From contig CBDUMN010000037.1 in assembly GCA_965368335.1 (NCBI GenBank), forward strand, positions 1 through 32,371: DNA of 32,371 nucleotides, given 5' to 3'. The stretch is from CBDUMN01 sp965368335 (GTDB taxonomy: Bacteria; Pseudomonadota; Alphaproteobacteria; Rhodospirillales; JAPHRK01). Position 1 is the stretch's first letter. Every line of letters begins with the position of its first letter. Below the pieces are notes generated by a model. It ran no database searches and had not been told where the DNA came from. It worked only from the letters and a program-made list of their open reading frames with translations. Both the position numbers and the translations under genes were made by a program. This document shows positions 14,597 to 23,271 of the stretch, one piece after another.

Positions 14597-16387
14597 CTAG
14601 AGCCGCACCCTTACGTATTCTCCCGGAGCGTCACAGAGGGCCTTCACCTTCCCTTTGGCCGGATCGCGGGCGGGAACGGTTTTGCGGCCGCCTGCATGAG
14701 ACTGGATCCATTTTTGCCAATCGGTCCACCAGGAGCCCTCGTTCTTTTTCGCGCTATCGAGCCAAGCGCCGGGAGAAGCCGGGAGTTTTTCATTGGTCCA
14801 AAAGCCGTACTTGCCTGAAGCGGGCGGATTGACCACGCCTGCGATATGACCCGAACCGGCCAATACGAAACGAACCGGTCCTTTGTAAAGCTGGGTCGCG
14901 GCGTAGGTAGCGCGCCAAGGGGCGATATGATCTTCCTTGGTTGAAATCATGTAGATCGGCGTCTTGACCTGGTGAAGGTCGATGTCGACGCCATTGAGCG
15001 TAATGCCGCCCGGTTCGACCAGCTTGTTTTTTTCATACATTTGGTGGAGGTAAAAACTGTGCATGGCCCGTGGCATGCGGGTCGAATCGGAATTCCAGTA
15101 GAGCAGATCGAAGGGGAAGGGATCCTTGCCCAAAAGATAGTTGTGAACGACGAACGACCAGATCAAATCGTTGGCGCGCAGCATATTGAAAGTGGTCGCC
15201 ATCTCCGAACCATCGAGATAGCCCTGTTCTTCCATGATGTGGTCGATATTTTCGAGCTGTTTCTCGTCGATGAAGATGCTGAGATCGCCAGCTTCTTTGA
15301 AATCGGTCAGGGTCGTGAAGAACGTCGCGCTTTCGACCCGGTCGTCTTTTTTGACCGCCATGTAGGCTAGGGTTGCGGCTAAAAGCGTACCGCCGAGGCA
15401 ATAACCGATGGCGTTGACCTTTTCCTGTCCGGTGGTCTCGGTAACGATATCGATCGCTTTCAAGGGGCCGAGGTTCATGTAGTCTTCAAAGGACTCGCCC
15501 GCCATCTTTTCATCGGGATTGATCCAGGAGATGATGAAGACTGTGTGTCCCTGGTCGGTCGCCCATTTAATGAACGAGTTCGAGGGACGCAGGTCGAGGA
15601 TGTAATATTTGTTGATCCAGGGCGGAACGATCAGCAACGGTGTTTTGTAGACCTTTTCGGTAGAAGGCGAGAACTGGATCAATTCCATCAGTTCATTGCG
15701 GTGAATGACCTTGCCCTTGGAAGCGGCGACGTTGACGCCTACTTCAAAGGCCTTTTCGTCGGTCATGCGGATACCTTTGCCGCGTTCCATGTCTTCGAGC
15801 AGGTTCTGTAGGCCGTGAATGAGGTTTTCGCCCCCCGTTTCCGCCGTGGCGCGCAGAACTTCCGGGTTGGTCATGACGAAGTTGGTCGGCGCCATCGCGT
15901 CGACGAATTGTTTGGTGTAGAATTCTACTTTGCGGTGCGTCGTCGGCTCGAGACCGTCAACTCCAGCTACCAAATCCTGCATCCAGCGTGAGGTCAGCAG
16001 GTAGGACTGCTTGATATAGTCGAACAGTTGGATGTCGTTCCAGGCCGTATCCTTGAAACGGTGGTCGTCTTTTTCCGGCTTTACGTAAGGCTCGTTTTCC
16101 TGGCCGAGCCAGCGTAGCGACGCGCTTTGCCAGAGTTCCATCTGATTTTGCCACAGGTTCGCCTGGGCATTCATCAGGCGTACGGGGTCCGTCGCCAGTT
16201 TGGTTGAAAGCTCGAGAAAAGCGTTCCCGATGTTTAATGGATCCGGGTCGCTGCCGCCTTCCTGGGACGCCTGCTTGGTGAGGAAATCGTTGAGGATGCG
16301 GTGGCTGCGATTGAGGATATCCGTCATGGCCGAGGAAAACTCCTTCGGGTCCAGCAGTTTAGCCTCTTGTTGCTGTTGATCTGCCAT
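14597..16387 (-). CDS. phaC: Class I poly(3-hydroxyalkanoate) synthase
   Basis: A 596-residue class I PHA synthase, which polymerises (R)-3-hydroxyacyl-CoA into storage granules. The N-terminal domain (about 1-200) has the conserved FxxDTAWNDIQLFDYIKQSY region. The catalytic domain has the lipase-like box GYCLGG with nucleophile C330, the acid D486 (STKEDHIAPW) and H514 (GSGHIAGVVN). The PPWINKYYILDLRP block is present, and the length fits class I (PhaC alone, no PhaE/PhaR). No phaA, phaB or phasin gene is nearby. AAGGGAA precedes the ATG. It is divergent from the OmpA-type lipoprotein gene and convergent with the gamma-CA gene. Confidence 0.97.
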   Translation of the reverse strand: MADQQQQEAKLLDPKEFSSAMTDILNRSHRILNDFLTKQASQEGGSDPDPLNIGNAFLELSTKLATDPVRLMNAQANLWQNQMELWQSASLRWLGQENEPYVKPEKDDHRFKDTAWNDIQLFDYIKQSYLLTSRWMQDLVAGVDGLEPTTHRKVEFYTKQFVDAMAPTNFVMTNPEVLRATAETGGENLIHGLQNLLEDMERGKGIRMTDEKAFEVGVNVAASKGKVIHRNELMELIQFSPSTEKVYKTPLLIVPPWINKYYILDLRPSNSFIKWATDQGHTVFIISWINPDEKMAGESFEDYMNLGPLKAIDIVTETTGQEKVNAIGYCLGGTLLAATLAYMAVKKDDRVESATFFTTLTDFKEAGDLSIFIDEKQLENIDHIMEEQGYLDGSEMATTFNMLRANDLIWSFVVHNYLLGKDPFPFDLLYWNSDSTRMPRAMHSFYLHQMYEKNKLVEPGGITLNGVDIDLHQVKTPIYMISTKEDHIAPWRATYAATQLYKGPVRFVLAGSGHIAGVVNPPASGKYGFWTNEKLPASPGAWLDSAKKNEGSWWTDWQKWIQSHAGGRKTVPARDPAKGKVKALCDAPGEYVRVRL

Positions 16388-16448
16388 GTCTGTTTCCCTT
16401 ATGCTTCCCTCAAGTTAACTGGGTTTGGATTTCAGTGTTCATAGCGTG

Positions 16449-16476
16449 GAAATATTGCAGTTTAAATCATCGTCAA
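16449..16476 (-). promoter_or_regulatory. Possible promoter for phaC
   Basis: On the minus strand TTGACG (16476-16471) and TATTTC (16454-16449) lie 16 bases apart, about 60 bases upstream of the phaC ATG. The -35 box is good and the -10 box is weak. Confidence 0.35.
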
Positions 16477-16624
16477 CCTTGTCGTAGGACGGTGGATGCG
16501 ATACACCGAAAGCGGTTCGCTTACTGTTAACCAATTTGGGGCACTCTAACAACCGGAAACCAAGACGTGTCAATTAGGATGCGCATTGTGTTCCAAGGGA
16601 CGAATTTCGAGGGGATCGGGGACG

Positions 16625-17785
16625 ATGCAGTTTTCAGAAATGGCGTTAGGTTCGAGCCGTATTTGGCATAAAGGCCGCCTTGTCTTGGCGCTTTCCTTGC
16701 CGCTCGTTGTTGCGGGGTGCTCTTCGGTTCCCGACGCCTTAAACCCGGCTGAATGGTACCGCAGTACGGTAGATGCCATTTCCTCCGATGACGAAGAAGC
16801 AGAAGCGGCCGACGGTCAGGCGACGCAAGCCCAAGCGGCAGAAGGAGCTGAGGGCGACGGTAAATATCCGCCATTGCCCGGCGATGCTGAGCGGGCTCAG
16901 GCCGAGCAGGCTCAGGAAGCTCAAGTCAGTGAAGGATTTGTCGCCGATACGCAACAGGGACAGTACTCATCCGAAAGTATCGCCCGTCAAGGCGAAGCGG
17001 TTTCTCCGCTCCAGCCGGAAAAAGCTGTGGCTGAGCAAGCGCCGCAAGAAAGCGCGCCTGCTGCGGCTATGCCCAATGTGCAGCAGCCCATGCAGCAGGC
17101 TGCTGCTCCTATGCAAGCTCAGCCTCCGGTCAACACCCAGGGCATGACCTTGCAGGAGATTTACAAAGCCAATCTGGCGCAGCGTCTGCCCTATAGCGGG
17201 ACGAGCGCACCAAGTCGTCCCGGAGGACAACCCCAGCCGATCAACACCGGTGGTTATTATCCGGCCGAAACAGTGGTGATCTCCAGCAGTGGAGTCTACC
17301 AGGGCGGACAGGCAACCATGTCTCCCATGCAAGTAAGCAGCGGCGCGCCGACCTCGCGCATGGTCGCTTCGGTGGTCAGCGAGAATGGCGCCCATCCGTT
17401 GAGCGACTTCAATCCGGCTGCCGTGGCCAATTCCTTTAAGGTCGCCGTCATTCAATTCGGCAACGGCGCTGCAGGGCTGGGATCGAAAGAGCGCGCCATC
17501 CTTAAAAAGGTTGTTGCGCTGCACCAAGAGCGCGGTGGGACGATCCGCGTGGTGGGCCATGCCAGCAGCCGGACCCGCAATATGGATCCGGTGCGCCATA
17601 AAATGGTCAACTGGGACGTTTCGACCTCACGCGCCGATACAGTCGCCAAGGCCTTTCTTAAGCTCGGCATTGCCGCCAACGATCTTTACGTGGGCGCTGT
17701 GGCCGATAACGAGCCGGTCTATTATGAAGTGATGCCTTCGGGCGAGGCCGGTAACCGGCGAGCGGAAATTTACATCGACTACTAG
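16625..17785 (+). CDS. OmpA-family outer-membrane lipoprotein
   Basis: A 386-residue predicted lipoprotein. A basic N-terminus and hydrophobic stretch (about 17-30) lead to the lipobox VAGC with lipid-carrying C32. Residues about 45-250 are low-complexity, rich in Ala, Gln, Glu and Pro, suited to spanning the periplasm. The C-terminal OmpA-like domain (about 271-386) contains IRVVGHASSRT, the NWDVSTSRADTV helix and GNRRAEIYIDY, the signature of peptidoglycan (diaminopimelate) binding. The protein probably tethers the outer membrane to the cell wall. The ATG at 16625 is preceded by GAGGGG (16609-16614); a longer frame from 16586 would add 13 residues ahead of an already complete signal peptide. 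Confidence 0.85.
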   Translation: MQFSEMALGSSRIWHKGRLVLALSLPLVVAGCSSVPDALNPAEWYRSTVDAISSDDEEAEAADGQATQAQAAEGAEGDGKYPPLPGDAERAQAEQAQEAQVSEGFVADTQQGQYSSESIARQGEAVSPLQPEKAVAEQAPQESAPAAAMPNVQQPMQQAAAPMQAQPPVNTQGMTLQEIYKANLAQRLPYSGTSAPSRPGGQPQPINTGGYYPAETVVISSSGVYQGGQATMSPMQVSSGAPTSRMVASVVSENGAHPLSDFNPAAVANSFKVAVIQFGNGAAGLGSKERAILKKVVALHQERGGTIRVVGHASSRTRNMDPVRHKMVNWDVSTSRADTVAKAFLKLGIAANDLYVGAVADNEPVYYEVMPSGEAGNRRAEIYIDY

Positions 17786-17809
17786 AAACGAAGTCATTCC
17801 GGTATTAAA

Positions 17810-17854
17810 AAGCCTTGTCGGACCGGAGGAAAGACTTCCGGTCCGACAAGGCTT
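17810..17854 (+). terminator. Perfect 18-base-pair hairpin between the OmpA-type and aminotransferase genes
   Basis: Arms at 17810-17827 and 17837-17854 are exact reverse complements with a nine-base loop, starting 24 bases after the stop. On the plus strand the 3' side is only moderately T-rich (CTTCATTTC), whereas reading the minus strand the hairpin is followed by TTTTTAAT. It may act in both directions, or better against antisense transcripts. Confidence 0.7.
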
Positions 17855-17888
17855 CTTCATTTCGAGCTAACTTTAGAGACACAAGATC

Positions 17889-19076
17889 ATGGATCAGGAA
17901 TTTCACCGCATCAGACGTTTGCCGCCTTACGTATTCGCCGAAGTCAACGCGATGAAGGCCGCCGCCCGCGCTGCCGGTGAAGACATCATCGATTTCGGTA
18001 TGGGCAACCCAGACTCGGCGACGCCCGATCATATCGTGGAGAAGCTGAAGGAAACGGTGTCCAACGCCAAGACGCACCGTTATTCGCAGTCGCGAGGCAT
18101 TCCCGGTCTGCGCAAGGCTCTCTCATCTTACTATGAGCGCCGGTTTGGCGTCGATATCGACCCTGAAACCGAAGCGGTCGTAACCCTGGGCTCGAAGGAA
18201 GGGCTAGCCAACCTCGCCATGGCGATCACCAGCCCGGGCGACGTGATTTTGGTGCCCAACCCCAGCTACCCAATCCACCAGTTCGGTTTCATTATCGCCG
18301 GCGCTGCGGTGCGCAACATTCCCATCAAGCCTGACGAGACTTTCTTCACTTCGTTGGAACATGCGGTGATGCACAGCATTCCCAAACCGTCTGCTGTGGT
18401 GCTCAACTATCCCAACAACCCAACGGCCGAACTGGCCGATCTGGCATTTTACGAGCGGGTCGTCGATTTCTGTAAGAAACACGGTATCTACATTTTGTCC
18501 GATATCGCTTACGCCGAAATCTACTTCGATGACAATCCGCCACCTTCGATTTTGCAGATCAAGGGGGCAAAGGATATCGCCATTGAGTTCTATTCCATGA
18601 GCAAGACCTACTCCATGCCGGGCTGGCGCATCGGGTTTGCTGCTGGCAACAAAAAGCTGATTGCCGCTTTGACCCGCATAAAGTCATACCTCGACTATGG
18701 TGCGTTCACGCCGGTTCAGGTTGCCGCTGCAGCAGCCCTGAATGGTCCGCAGGACTGTGTCGATGATATCCGTCAGCTTTATAAAGAGCGCCGTGACGTT
18801 TTGGTTGAAGGACTGGCCGGTGCGGGGTGGGATATTCCCAGCCCCGAAGCCACCATGTTTGCCTGGGCCCCGCTGCCCGAGCAGTTTAAAGACATGGGAT
18901 CGGTGGAATTTTCCAAGCTGCTGTTGAAAGAGGCCGAGGTGGCCGTTTCTCCGGGGCTCGGTTTCGGCGAACATGGCGAGGGCTTTGTCCGTTTCGGTTT
19001 GGTTGAAAATATTCAACGGACCCGTCAGGCCATCCGCAACATCAAAACTTTCCTGGCGCGCCATAACAACGGTTAG
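17889..19076 (+). CDS. alaC: Class I/II aminotransferase, AlaC type
   Basis: A 395-residue fold-I PLP aminotransferase. Visible landmarks are DFGMGNPDSATP (35-46), the HRYSQSRGIPGLR block (63-75), YPNNPT with N177, SDIAY with D205, and the PLP lysine K239 in SMSKTYSMPGWRIGF. The Arg in FVRFGLVEN near the end binds the substrate carboxylate. The sequence is of the AlaC (YfdZ) group, which makes alanine from pyruvate and glutamate. Related proteins are often labelled LL-diaminopimelate aminotransferase, which is less likely here. It is 22 bases upstream of hom, suggesting a shared amino-acid operon. Confidence 0.92.
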   Translation: MDQEFHRIRRLPPYVFAEVNAMKAAARAAGEDIIDFGMGNPDSATPDHIVEKLKETVSNAKTHRYSQSRGIPGLRKALSSYYERRFGVDIDPETEAVVTLGSKEGLANLAMAITSPGDVILVPNPSYPIHQFGFIIAGAAVRNIPIKPDETFFTSLEHAVMHSIPKPSAVVLNYPNNPTAELADLAFYERVVDFCKKHGIYILSDIAYAEIYFDDNPPPSILQIKGAKDIAIEFYSMSKTYSMPGWRIGFAAGNKKLIAALTRIKSYLDYGAFTPVQVAAAAALNGPQDCVDDIRQLYKERRDVLVEGLAGAGWDIPSPEATMFAWAPLPEQFKDMGSVEFSKLLLKEAEVAVSPGLGFGEHGEGFVRFGLVENIQRTRQAIRNIKTFLARHNNG

Positions 19077-19098
19077 CCGGTAGGGGACGACGAATAAA

Positions 19099-20397
19099 AT
19101 GAGTGAAGCCTTAAAAGTCGCCATCGCCGGGCTCGGCACCGTTGGCGGCGGAACGTTAAAAATCCTTATTGAAAACAAAGAGCTGTTGGCCCAGCGCTGT
19201 GGCCGTCCGGTTGAGGTCGTCGCCGTGGCCGAGCGCAATAGGGATGTCGATCATGGCGTTTCCATGGATGGAATTGAATGGTTCGACGATGCCGCCAAGT
19301 TGCCCGAACAGGACAATATCGATGTCATTGTCGAGCTAATCGGCGGATCGGGAGGCATCGCTAAGACCCTGGTCGAGCAGGCCATCGCCAACAACAAGCA
19401 TGTGGTCACGGCCAACAAGGCCATGCTGGCTCATCACGGTGCGGCCTTGGGGCGGGCGGCTGATGGTGCGGGCGTGACGCTTGGTTACGAAGCGGCCGTG
19501 GCCGGTGGCATTCCGATCATCAAGGCCATGCGGGAAGGTCTCGCAGCCAATAACATCAGCCAAGTTTACGGCATTCTCAATGGCACCTGTAACTATATCC
19601 TGACCACCATGCGTGAGACGGGACGGGATTTTGACGATGTGCTGAAAGAAGCGCAGGACCTGGGGTATGCGGAAGCCGACCCGAGCTTCGATGTGGACGG
19701 CGTGGACGCCGCGCATAAGGTGGCGATTCTGACCAGCCTGGCGTTCGGCACCGAAGTGAATTTCGATGAGGTCAATATCGAAGGCATTCGCCATGTTTCG
19801 CCGGTCGATATCGAGTTTGCCGAAGAGTTGGGCTATCGCATTAAGCTTTTGGGCATGGCGGTCAAGACGGAAAACGGAATTGAGCAGAACGTTCAGCCCT
19901 GCATGGTCCCGAAAGCCGCGGCCATCGCCAAGGTCGAAGGGGTGTTCAACGCCGTGGTTGTCGATGGCGACTATATCGACACCACCGTCTATGAAGGACG
20001 TGGTGCTGGCGAGGGGCCAACGGCTTCGGCGGTGGTTTCCGACATCATCGATATCGCGCGGGGCCGAACCCAACCGACATTCGGCGTCCCCGCTGATGCG
20101 CTTAAGCCTTTGCAGCCTGCCCCCGCGGGCAGCCATTGCGGCCCTTACTACGTGCGCCTGATGGTTTTGGACCGTCCGGGGGTGTTTGCCGATATTGCTA
20201 CAGCCTTGAGTGAACATAAGGTTTCCATGGAGTCCGTTATTCAACGTGGTCGCGCCCCGGGAGGGACGGTGCCTTTGGTTCTGACGCTGCATGAGACCGA
20301 AAAATCGGCCATGAGCGCAGCCCTAAAAACCATTGGCGACCTTGATTCCGTGGTCGAAGAGCCCAGAATGATCAGGATAGAGACCTTTTCGTACTAA
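19099..20397 (+). CDS. hom: Homoserine dehydrogenase
   Basis: A 432-residue monofunctional homoserine dehydrogenase that reduces aspartate semialdehyde to homoserine, the branch to threonine and methionine. The NAD(P)-binding loop is GLGTVGGGT (11-19). The catalytic domain has VTANKAMLAHHG, GYEAAVAGGIPIIKA and the ILNGTCNYILTTM signature; DLGYAEADPSFDVDGVDAAHK is also intact. The C-terminal ACT domain (about 350-425, starting YYVRLMVLDRPGVFADIA) is the usual site of threonine feedback inhibition. It lies between the aminotransferase gene and glpX. Confidence 0.97.
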   Translation: MSEALKVAIAGLGTVGGGTLKILIENKELLAQRCGRPVEVVAVAERNRDVDHGVSMDGIEWFDDAAKLPEQDNIDVIVELIGGSGGIAKTLVEQAIANNKHVVTANKAMLAHHGAALGRAADGAGVTLGYEAAVAGGIPIIKAMREGLAANNISQVYGILNGTCNYILTTMRETGRDFDDVLKEAQDLGYAEADPSFDVDGVDAAHKVAILTSLAFGTEVNFDEVNIEGIRHVSPVDIEFAEELGYRIKLLGMAVKTENGIEQNVQPCMVPKAAAIAKVEGVFNAVVVDGDYIDTTVYEGRGAGEGPTASAVVSDIIDIARGRTQPTFGVPADALKPLQPAPAGSHCGPYYVRLMVLDRPGVFADIATALSEHKVSMESVIQRGRAPGGTVPLVLTLHETEKSAMSAALKTIGDLDSVVEEPRMIRIETFSY

Positions 20398-20419
20398 CCG
20401 ACGATAAGAGGATTGAAAC

Positions 20420-21412
20420 ATGGGGCAACACCCTGTTGGAGATCGTAACCTGGCCATGGAGGCCGTGCGCGTAACCGAAGCGGCCGCCTTGGCGGCTTCA
20501 CGTTGGATGGGGCATGGCGATGAGATTGCCGCTGATCGCGCTGCTATCAACGATATGCATGAAGCGCTCGGAACGCTCTATATCGACGGTAGGGTCATCA
20601 TCGGTGAAGGCCTGGAAGGGGAAGCCGAAAAGCTCTTTATCGGCGAAAATGTTGGCAACGGCCAAGGGGTCAAGGTCGATGTGGCCGCCCGTCCATTGGA
20701 AGGGGCGACTCTAACCGCGCTGGGCGGCAACGAAGCGCTTTCGGTGGTTGCCATGGCCGAAGAGGGCAGTTTTCTCAAAGTTCCGCCGCTCTATATGGAC
20801 AAAATTGCTGTGGGGAGCCATCTGCCTGAAGGCGTGATTGATTTGGATTTGTCTCCGACAGAGAATCTCAACAATCTTGCTGATGCCAAGGGTATGGATG
20901 TTTCTGATCTCGTGGTCTGTGTGCTTGACCGGCCGCGCCACGGAGAGTTGATTGGAAAAATCCGTGGTGCCGGTGCGCGTATTAAGCTTATTCAAGGCGG
21001 TGACGTGAGCGCGGCCATCGCTACCTGTCGCGAAGAAAGCGGCGTCGACGTCTATATGGGAATCGGCGGCGCTTCCGAAGGTGTTTTGGCTGCTGCAGCG
21101 CTTTCCTGCGTCAAGGCGCAGATGGAAGGGCGGCTTGTGTTCCGCAGCCCCGATGAGCGCCGTCTCGCGCAAGACTATGGCGTTAAGGACCTGGATCGGA
21201 AATATAGCCTGAATGACATGGCTTGTGGCGACGTGACATTCGCCGCCACTGCCGTAACCGACGGCGCACTGCTCGAAGGAGCGCGGTTCCATGCCGGTGG
21301 CGGCTATACGCACTCTTTGGTCATGCGGGCCAAGACGGGTACGGTGCGTTATATCGAAGCTCACCACGATTTCATCACCGCACCGCTGACCCCAGTGGGT
21401 GAAAAGGGCTGA
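20420..21412 (+). CDS. glpX: Class II fructose-1,6-bisphosphatase
   Basis: A 330-residue GlpX-type phosphatase that converts fructose 1,6-bisphosphate (and in some bacteria sedoheptulose bisphosphate) to the monophosphate in gluconeogenesis. The family order is clear: AAALAASRWMGHGDEIAADRAA, the metal region VIIGEGLEGEAEKLF, DVAARPLEGATL, then the IGGASEGVLAAAALSC segment. In the standard family the third stretch reads D-P-[IL]-(E/D)GT; here it reads VDVAARPLEGAT, a modest change. Length is typical. Only 22 bases separate it from hom and 6 bases from recJ, so the genes probably form one transcript. Confidence 0.95.
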   Translation: MGQHPVGDRNLAMEAVRVTEAAALAASRWMGHGDEIAADRAAINDMHEALGTLYIDGRVIIGEGLEGEAEKLFIGENVGNGQGVKVDVAARPLEGATLTALGGNEALSVVAMAEEGSFLKVPPLYMDKIAVGSHLPEGVIDLDLSPTENLNNLADAKGMDVSDLVVCVLDRPRHGELIGKIRGAGARIKLIQGGDVSAAIATCREESGVDVYMGIGGASEGVLAAAALSCVKAQMEGRLVFRSPDERRLAQDYGVKDLDRKYSLNDMACGDVTFAATAVTDGALLEGARFHAGGGYTHSLVMRAKTGTVRYIEAHHDFITAPLTPVGEKG

Positions 21413-21418
21413 TCCGGC

Positions 21419-22984
21419 GTGGGCGAGGCTTTCCTCAATGTCGGCGAGTCTCTTTCAGGAAAAAGATGGGAACTGCTTGAAAGCGATGACCGTATAGCCT
21501 TGGCTATGGCCCAACGCTTGGGTATTCCCGAGGTTGCCGGGCGGGTCATGGCGTCGCGAGGTGTTCCTTTGGAAGAAGCGGAGGTTTTCCTCGACCCAAC
21601 TCTCCGGACGCTCCTTCCCGATCCCTTTCATCTAAAAGATATGGACAAGGCTGCCGAGCGGCTCGCCAAGGCTATTGTTGAGGGGGAAAAGGTTGCGGTT
21701 TTTGGCGATTACGATGTGGATGGCTCTACATCATCGGCCTTGGTCGTTCGCTATCTCCAGTCGGTCGGCGCGGCCTATGAGGTCTATATTCCCGACCGCT
21801 TGACCGAAGGCTATGGTCCCAACGGCCCGGCCCTTGAGAAGCTGCGGGCAAATGGGGCGTCTTTGGCCGTTACGGTTGATTGCGGCACGACGGCGCATGA
21901 TGCTCTCGAAGCCGGTGAAAAGGCCGGTTTGGATATCATCGTTGTCGATCACCATGAAGCCGAGAGCCTCTTGCCGCCTGCCTTCGCCGTGGTCAATCCC
22001 TGCCGTCTGGACGAAACGAGCCCGCATCGTCATATGGCGGCTGTCGGGGTGACTTTTCTGGTGTTGGTGGCTCTCAATAAGACCTTGCGGGAAAAGGGTT
22101 TTTTCAATGGTGGGCGAGAACCCAATCTGCTTGAGTGGCTCGATGTTGTGGCGCTTGGGACAGTCTGTGATGTGGTGCCCCTGAAGGGGGTGAACCGGGC
22201 CTTTGTCCGCCAAGGTCTTAAGGTCATGGGCAAGCGGCTCAATCCGGGCATTACGGCCTTGAGCGATGTTGCAGGCGTCGATGAATCGCCGGGCGCTTAC
22301 CATTTGGGGGTTATCCTCGGGCCTCGGGTCAATGCAGGAGGGCGGGTCGGACAGTCCGGGCTTGCTTCGCGGTTGCTTGCTATAGACGACCCTGAGGAAG
22401 CCAGAACTATCGCTGAGCGACTGGACGCCTTCAATGCCGAACGTCAGGATATCGAAGGGACCATTCTCAACGAGGCCATGGCGATGATCGAGGCCGAGAA
22501 GGAGCAGCCATCGGCTTTGGCTTTTGCCGCAGGGCAAGGCTGGCATCCGGGCGTCATCGGTATCGTGGCGAGCCGGATGAAGGAGCGCTACAACATTCCG
22601 GCCTGCGCTATCGCCATTGAAGAGGGGATGGCGACTGGATCGGCCCGTTCCATTACGGGGGTCGACTTCGGTGCGGCGGTGATCGCCGCACGACAAGCCG
22701 GTTTGCTTGAAAAAGGCGGTGGCCACGCCATGGCGGCCGGTTTTACGCTCAAGGAAGAAAATCTCCCGGCTTTCAGGGCGTTTCTTGCCGAACGCTTCGC
22801 CGCTCGCATTGCCGAACAGAAAATCGTACCAACCCTCAAATTGGATGGCGTGGTGACAGTCAAGGGCGTGTCTGTCGAGTTGGTAAAGCAATTGGATGCC
22901 TTGGCTCCCTACGGTGCGGGCAATCCAGAGCCTCGCTTCGCCATTTCGGGGGCGAGAATTATGGACCCGATGGCGGGCGGCTGA
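21419..22984 (+). CDS. recJ: Single-strand exonuclease RecJ, frame-disrupted before its C-terminus
   Basis: A GTG-started frame of 521 residues that holds both catalytic domains of RecJ, the 5'-3' single-strand DNA exonuclease of recombination and mismatch repair. The DHH domain has FGDYDVDGST (D97, D99, D101) and VVDHHEAE (177-179). The DHHA1 domain has the GGGHAMAAGF motif, and PYGAGNPEPRF begins the OB-fold. The frame stops at 22982-22984 after GARIMDPMAGG. The missing C-terminal part continues in a different frame at 22966-23142. By comparison with the family about 16 residues of the OB-fold are also missing, fitting a deletion of 3n+1 bases. Catalytic residues are intact, but DNA binding may be damaged; an assembly error is possible. 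Confidence 0.9.
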   Translation: MGEAFLNVGESLSGKRWELLESDDRIALAMAQRLGIPEVAGRVMASRGVPLEEAEVFLDPTLRTLLPDPFHLKDMDKAAERLAKAIVEGEKVAVFGDYDVDGSTSSALVVRYLQSVGAAYEVYIPDRLTEGYGPNGPALEKLRANGASLAVTVDCGTTAHDALEAGEKAGLDIIVVDHHEAESLLPPAFAVVNPCRLDETSPHRHMAAVGVTFLVLVALNKTLREKGFFNGGREPNLLEWLDVVALGTVCDVVPLKGVNRAFVRQGLKVMGKRLNPGITALSDVAGVDESPGAYHLGVILGPRVNAGGRVGQSGLASRLLAIDDPEEARTIAERLDAFNAERQDIEGTILNEAMAMIEAEKEQPSALAFAAGQGWHPGVIGIVASRMKERYNIPACAIAIEEGMATGSARSITGVDFGAAVIAARQAGLLEKGGGHAMAAGFTLKEENLPAFRAFLAERFAARIAEQKIVPTLKLDGVVTVKGVSVELVKQLDALAPYGAGNPEPRFAISGARIMDPMAGG

Positions 22985-23142
22985 AAGCAATTGCTTTTCG
23001 CGCCATGGAAAGCGGAATTGGCGAGGCGCTTTTGAAGCATTCCGGTGCGCCGTTGCATATTGCCGGGCGATTGCGGATCAACCGATGGCAGGGCACTGAA
23101 ACGGCTCAATTTATGATCGACGATGCCGCTTGGCTGGCCTAA
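22966..23142 (+). pseudogene. recJ: Out-of-frame 3' remnant of recJ
   Basis: In the frame one base behind the main recJ frame the sequence reads PDGGRLKAIAFRAMESG, then LHIAGRLRINRWQGTE and FMIDDAAW, ending in TAA at 23140-23142. This is the expected last 58 residues of the RecJ OB-fold domain. There is no start codon with a ribosome site, so it is probably not translated independently. Confidence 0.85.
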
Positions 23143-23180
23143 TCTTACCTTTAACGAAATAAAAAACCCGCCGCATCTCG

Positions 23181-23210
23181 TTGACAAACCCTCTAAGTGA
23201 CTGTCATCGT
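23181..23210 (+). promoter_or_regulatory. Possible promoter for the coiled-coil/cyclase cassette
   Basis: A consensus TTGACA at 23181-23186 lies 38 bases after the recJ remnant stop and about 90 bases before the start at 23272. The -10 region 17-18 bases on (TCATCGT) is poor, so this is a weak call. Confidence 0.35.
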
Positions 23211-23271
23211 TAGGTTATGGGACGAAACGGCACTCTGTTTATGGTGCCTCTGATAAATTTGGGACGAAAAA

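Noticed and set aside
21731..22990. 419-codon minus-strand open frame opposite recJ
   Set aside because: Low-complexity His/Arg-rich shadow of a confident recJ frame; no ribosome site or homology.
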